Source: an uncultured Eubacteriales bacterium (GTDB lineage Bacteria; Bacillota; Clostridia; Christensenellales; Aristaeellaceae). From it: a stretch of 64,000 bases of DNA. The stretch covers positions 62,001 through 126,000 of the forward strand of contig CACXHY010000002.1 in NCBI GenBank assembly GCA_902767565.1, given 5' to 3'. This document shows positions 61,826-64,000 of the stretch, piece after piece; position 1 is the first letter of the stretch; each line of letters begins with the position of its first letter. The notes beneath the pieces were generated by a model. That model searched no databases and was not told the DNA's origin. It worked only from the letters and a program-made list of their open reading frames with translations. The position numbers and the translations under genes are program-made.

Positions 61826-63155
61826 GATCCTGCAGACCCTGCACATGATCCAGGAGGAGAACTTCGATATCCGCACCATCACCCTGGGGATCAACCTCCT
61901 GGACTGCTCCGACCGGGATCCGCAGGCCTGCGCCGACCGGGTCTACGAGAAGGTCTGCCGGGTGGCGGGGAATCTGGTGAAGACGGGGGAGGACATCTCC
62001 CGTGAGCTGGGCATCCCCATCGTGAACAAGCGGGTGTCCGTCACGCCCGTCAGCCTGATCTGCCAGGGGGATCCCCGGCCCATCGCCCTGGCCCTGGACC
62101 GGGCGGCCCACACCATCGGCGTCAATTTCATCGGCGGATACTCCGCGCTGATGCACAAGGGGGCCACGGCGGCGGATGAACGCCTGCTGGCTTCCATCCC
62201 GGAGGTGATGACCGAGACCGAGCGCCTGTGCAGTTCGGTGAACGTGGGCTCCACCCGGGCCGGCCTCAACATGAACGCCGTGCGGGAGATGGGGGAGATC
62301 ATCCGCGAGACCGCCGTCCGCACCGCGGATCAGGACGGGCTGGGCTGCGCGAAGCTGGTGGTCTTCTGCAATGCCGTGGAGGATAATCCCTTCATGGCGG
62401 GCGCCTTCTGCGGCATCGGCGAGCCCGAGTGCGCGGTGAACGTGGGCGTCTCCGGCCCCGGTGTGGTGAAGAAGGCCCTGGAGTCCGTGAAGGGCGCGCC
62501 CTTCGACATCGTGGCGGAGACGGTGAAGCGCACGGCCTTCAAGATCACCCGCGTGGGCCAGCTGGTGGCGCGGGAGGCCTCCCAGCGCCTGGGCATCCCC
62601 TTCGGCATCGTCGATCTGTCCCTGGCGCCGACCCCGGCCCGGGGCGACTCCGTGGCGCACATCCTCACGGAGATGGGGCTGGAGATGGCCGGCGCTCCCG
62701 GCACCACGGCGGCCCTTGCCCTGCTGAACGACGCGGTCAAGAAGGGCGGCGTCATGGCTTCGAATCACGTGGGCGGACTCTCCGGTGCCTTCATCCCGGT
62801 CAGCGAAGACATTGGCATGATCGAGGCTGCGGCGGCCGGCGCCCTGACGCTGGAAAAGCTGGAGGCCATGACCTGCGTCTGCTCGGTGGGCCTGGACATG
62901 ATCGCCATCCCCGGCGACACCTCCGCGGCCTCCATCTCCGGCATCATCGCGGACGAGGCGGCCATCGGCATGGTGAACAACAAGACCACGGCGGTCCGCG
63001 TGATCCCCGCCATCGGCAAGAAGGCCGGGGACCGGGTGGAGTTCGGCGGCCTGCTGGGCTTCGCGCCGGTGATGCCCGTCAACCGCTTCACCTGCGATGA
63101 CTTCATCGCCCGGGGCGGCCGCATCCCCGCCCCCCTCCACAGTCTCCGCAACTGA
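61809..63155 (+). CDS. UPF0210 (DUF711/PFL) family protein
   Basis: A 448-residue protein of the UPF0210 family: [20 protein letters not shown] start, [14 protein letters not shown] near residue 115, [13 protein letters not shown] near 215, and a Gly-rich end [14 protein letters not shown]. Structural relatives resemble glycyl-radical-like alpha/beta folds, but function is unknown. It is normally found behind a small ACT-domain protein (UPF0237); that partner is absent here and recX overlaps its start instead. ATG 61809 has CAGGAGGAG upstream. Confidence 0.92.
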   Translation: MIETGEILQTLHMIQEENFDIRTITLGINLLDCSDRDPQACADRVYEKVCRVAGNLVKTGEDISRELGIPIVNKRVSVTPVSLICQGDPRPIALALDRAAHTIGVNFIGGYSALMHKGATAADERLLASIPEVMTETERLCSSVNVGSTRAGLNMNAVREMGEIIRETAVRTADQDGLGCAKLVVFCNAVEDNPFMAGAFCGIGEPECAVNVGVSGPGVVKKALESVKGAPFDIVAETVKRTAFKITRVGQLVAREASQRLGIPFGIVDLSLAPTPARGDSVAHILTEMGLEMAGAPGTTAALALLNDAVKKGGVMASNHVGGLSGAFIPVSEDIGMIEAAAAGALTLEKLEAMTCVCSVGLDMIAIPGDTSAASISGIIADEAAIGMVNNKTTAVRVIPAIGKKAGDRVEFGGLLGFAPVMPVNRFTCDDFIARGGRIPAPLHSLRN

Positions 63156-63231
63156 CCGCACCGGCGAATTCCGCTCCGGTCACCCGCCCGATGCGGGCAC
63201 GCTTTTGTCCGGTTTTCACATTTTTCGTTCG

Positions 63232-63437
63232 TAACTGTTCGGTCCGCTCTGTGTACTGTGTCAGCAAACGATCTCCGAACCGATCCGCCCCATCCCCCTG
63301 CCCCCTTCCCGAGGGAAGGGGGGAGAATAGAGCGCGGGCCCGCGGCCCGCACCCGCCATGTGCGACTCGCATGGAAGACACCCGCTTCATGCGTTTCCTG
63401 TCCATCCATGCCGGTCTGCCGACCGACTGAACAGTCA
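63232..63437. mobile_element. MITE-like element, copy 2 (206 bp, inverted relative to copy 1)
   Basis: Ends are TAACTGTTCGG and CTGAACAGTCA, matching the copy 1 ends. Read in reverse it shares most of its interior with 38591-38793. The ten bases on each side share TTCGTTC in the same register (7 of 10), as expected for a decayed 10-bp target duplication. It occupies most of the 339-nt gap between UPF0210 and obgE. A weak CCCGC/GCGGG hairpin at 63183-63199, before the element, may terminate UPF0210 transcription. No obgE promoter is obvious outside the element. Confidence 0.78.
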
Positions 63438-63494
63438 CCTTCGTTCTTCATTCTGCGTTCTTCATTCGATCCCCACCATCCGCGGAGGGCTCAT

Positions 63495-64000
63495 ATGTCC
63501 AACTTTGTCGATCGCGCCCGGATCACCTGCAAGGCGGGCGACGGCGGCAACGGCTGCGTGTCGTTCCACCGTGAGAAATTCGTCCAGAACGGCGGCCCCG
63601 ACGGGGGCGACGGCGGAAACGGCGGCAGCATCTTCCTGTACGCCGACCCCAACATGCACACCCTGCTGGACTTCCGCTTCAAATCGAAATACACCGCCCC
63701 GGACGGCCTGCCCGGCGCCGCGCTGCGCTGCAAGGGGAAGACGGGGGAGGACCTCACCATCAAGGTGCCCGTCGGGACCGTCCTGCGGGACCTGGACACC
63801 GACCGCGTGGTGGCCGATATGGACGAGCCCGGCGAGACGCGCCTCCTGCTGAAGGGCGGGCGCGGCGGCTGGGGCAACGCCCACTTCGCCACCCCCACCC
63901 GGCAGGCTCCCAACTTTGCCCGGCCGGGCATCAAGACCGGCGTCCACGCCTTCCAGCTGGAGCTGAAGACCATCGCCGATATCGGGCTGGTGGGCTATCC
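63495..64000 (+). CDS. obgE: GTPase ObgE/CgtA, N-terminal part
   Basis: The first 168 codons of an Obg GTPase; the gene runs off the window end. The glycine-rich Obg fold is complete: ARITCKAGDGGNGCVSFHREK, GGPDGGDGGNGGS, LKGGRGGWGNAHFATPTRQAP. The reading frame ends at DIGLVGYP, the start of the Walker A region GYPNxGKS. Obg acts in 50S assembly and the stringent response. ATG 63495 has GGAGGGC upstream. Confidence 0.97.
   Translation, partial: MSNFVDRARITCKAGDGGNGCVSFHREKFVQNGGPDGGDGGNGGSIFLYADPNMHTLLDFRFKSKYTAPDGLPGAALRCKGKTGEDLTIKVPVGTVLRDLDTDRVVADMDEPGETRLLLKGGRGGWGNAHFATPTRQAPNFARPGIKTGVHAFQLELKTIADIGLVGY

Noticed and set aside
63371-63430. A short conserved peptide (MEDTRF start) inside the MITE-like copies
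   Set aside because: Both copies keep an open frame of about 20 codons ending in the terminal repeat, but it has no ribosome site and the sequence differs in ways not typical of coding conservation.

Overview
The window looks like a chromosomal segment from a GC-rich member of the Clostridia, most likely an uncultured gut or rumen Clostridiales/Christensenellales-type bacterium. The reasons are strong GGAGG ribosome binding sites throughout, sigma-A-type promoters with 17-bp spacers, a single-chain large PurL, a PurO-type IMP cyclohydrolase beside a stand-alone AICAR transformylase, a FeoB-associated Cys-rich protein, a CD1247-type acidic zinc-ribbon protein, WhiA-RapZ-MurB, and UPF0210. No phage, plasmid or conjugative module is visible. 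GC content was judged by eye, not computed.

Layout. 1-2000: the end of a family 3 glycosidase, a small heavy-metal-binding protein and an intracellular GH5 enzyme. 2006-16714: a minus-strand purine operon (leader peptide-purE-C-F-M-N-purO-AICARFT-purD-purL-[ATPase]-purB) that covers every step from PRPP to IMP except purK. It starts at a near-consensus promoter overlapped by PurBox-like sites. A DUF4143-type ATPase of lower GC, with its own promoter and two tandem dyad operators, sits between purL and purB. 16922-27434: efp, an acidic zinc-ribbon protein, rlmA, a secreted papain-like protein, gyrB-GNAT-gyrA, a secreted lipocalin-like protein and a flippase-like membrane protein, all on the plus strand. 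27493-31790: murB-rapZ-whiA and pepC, minus strand. 32055-40302: a small conserved protein, a divergent AraC/MFS pair, a large secreted protein, larC with a long His tract, tRNA-Ala(GGC), a MITE-like element and nagA. 40099-43328: an iron-uptake operon (two feoA, feoB, Cys-rich partner) under a consensus promoter with paired metalloregulator-like operators. 43474-52401: a zinc/manganese-type ABC transporter, threonine dehydratase, radical SAM protein, phosphatase, recQ, a siderophore/cobalamin-type ABC transporter and a GNAT protein, plus strand. 52530-58149: an AAA+ ClpB-like pair, upp and a GH42 beta-galactosidase, minus strand. 58323-64000: an esterase, lgt, a beta-lactamase-like serine hydrolase, recX, UPF0210, a second copy of the MITE-like element and the start of obgE.

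Themes. Metabolism is dominated by purine synthesis, glycan hydrolysis (GH3, GH5, GH42, NagA) and metal acquisition (Feo, two ABC importers without binding proteins, LarC nickel insertion). Many neighbouring genes overlap by 4-19 nt, which suggests translational coupling. In several promoters the recognisable operator lies between the -35 and -10 boxes. The observations most worth a second look are the PurBox promoter with its 39-codon leader ORF, the ATPase with tandem 41-bp-period dyads, the ~205-bp MITE-like repeat with 10-bp target duplications, and the AAA+ pair whose N-terminal half lacks a P-loop.
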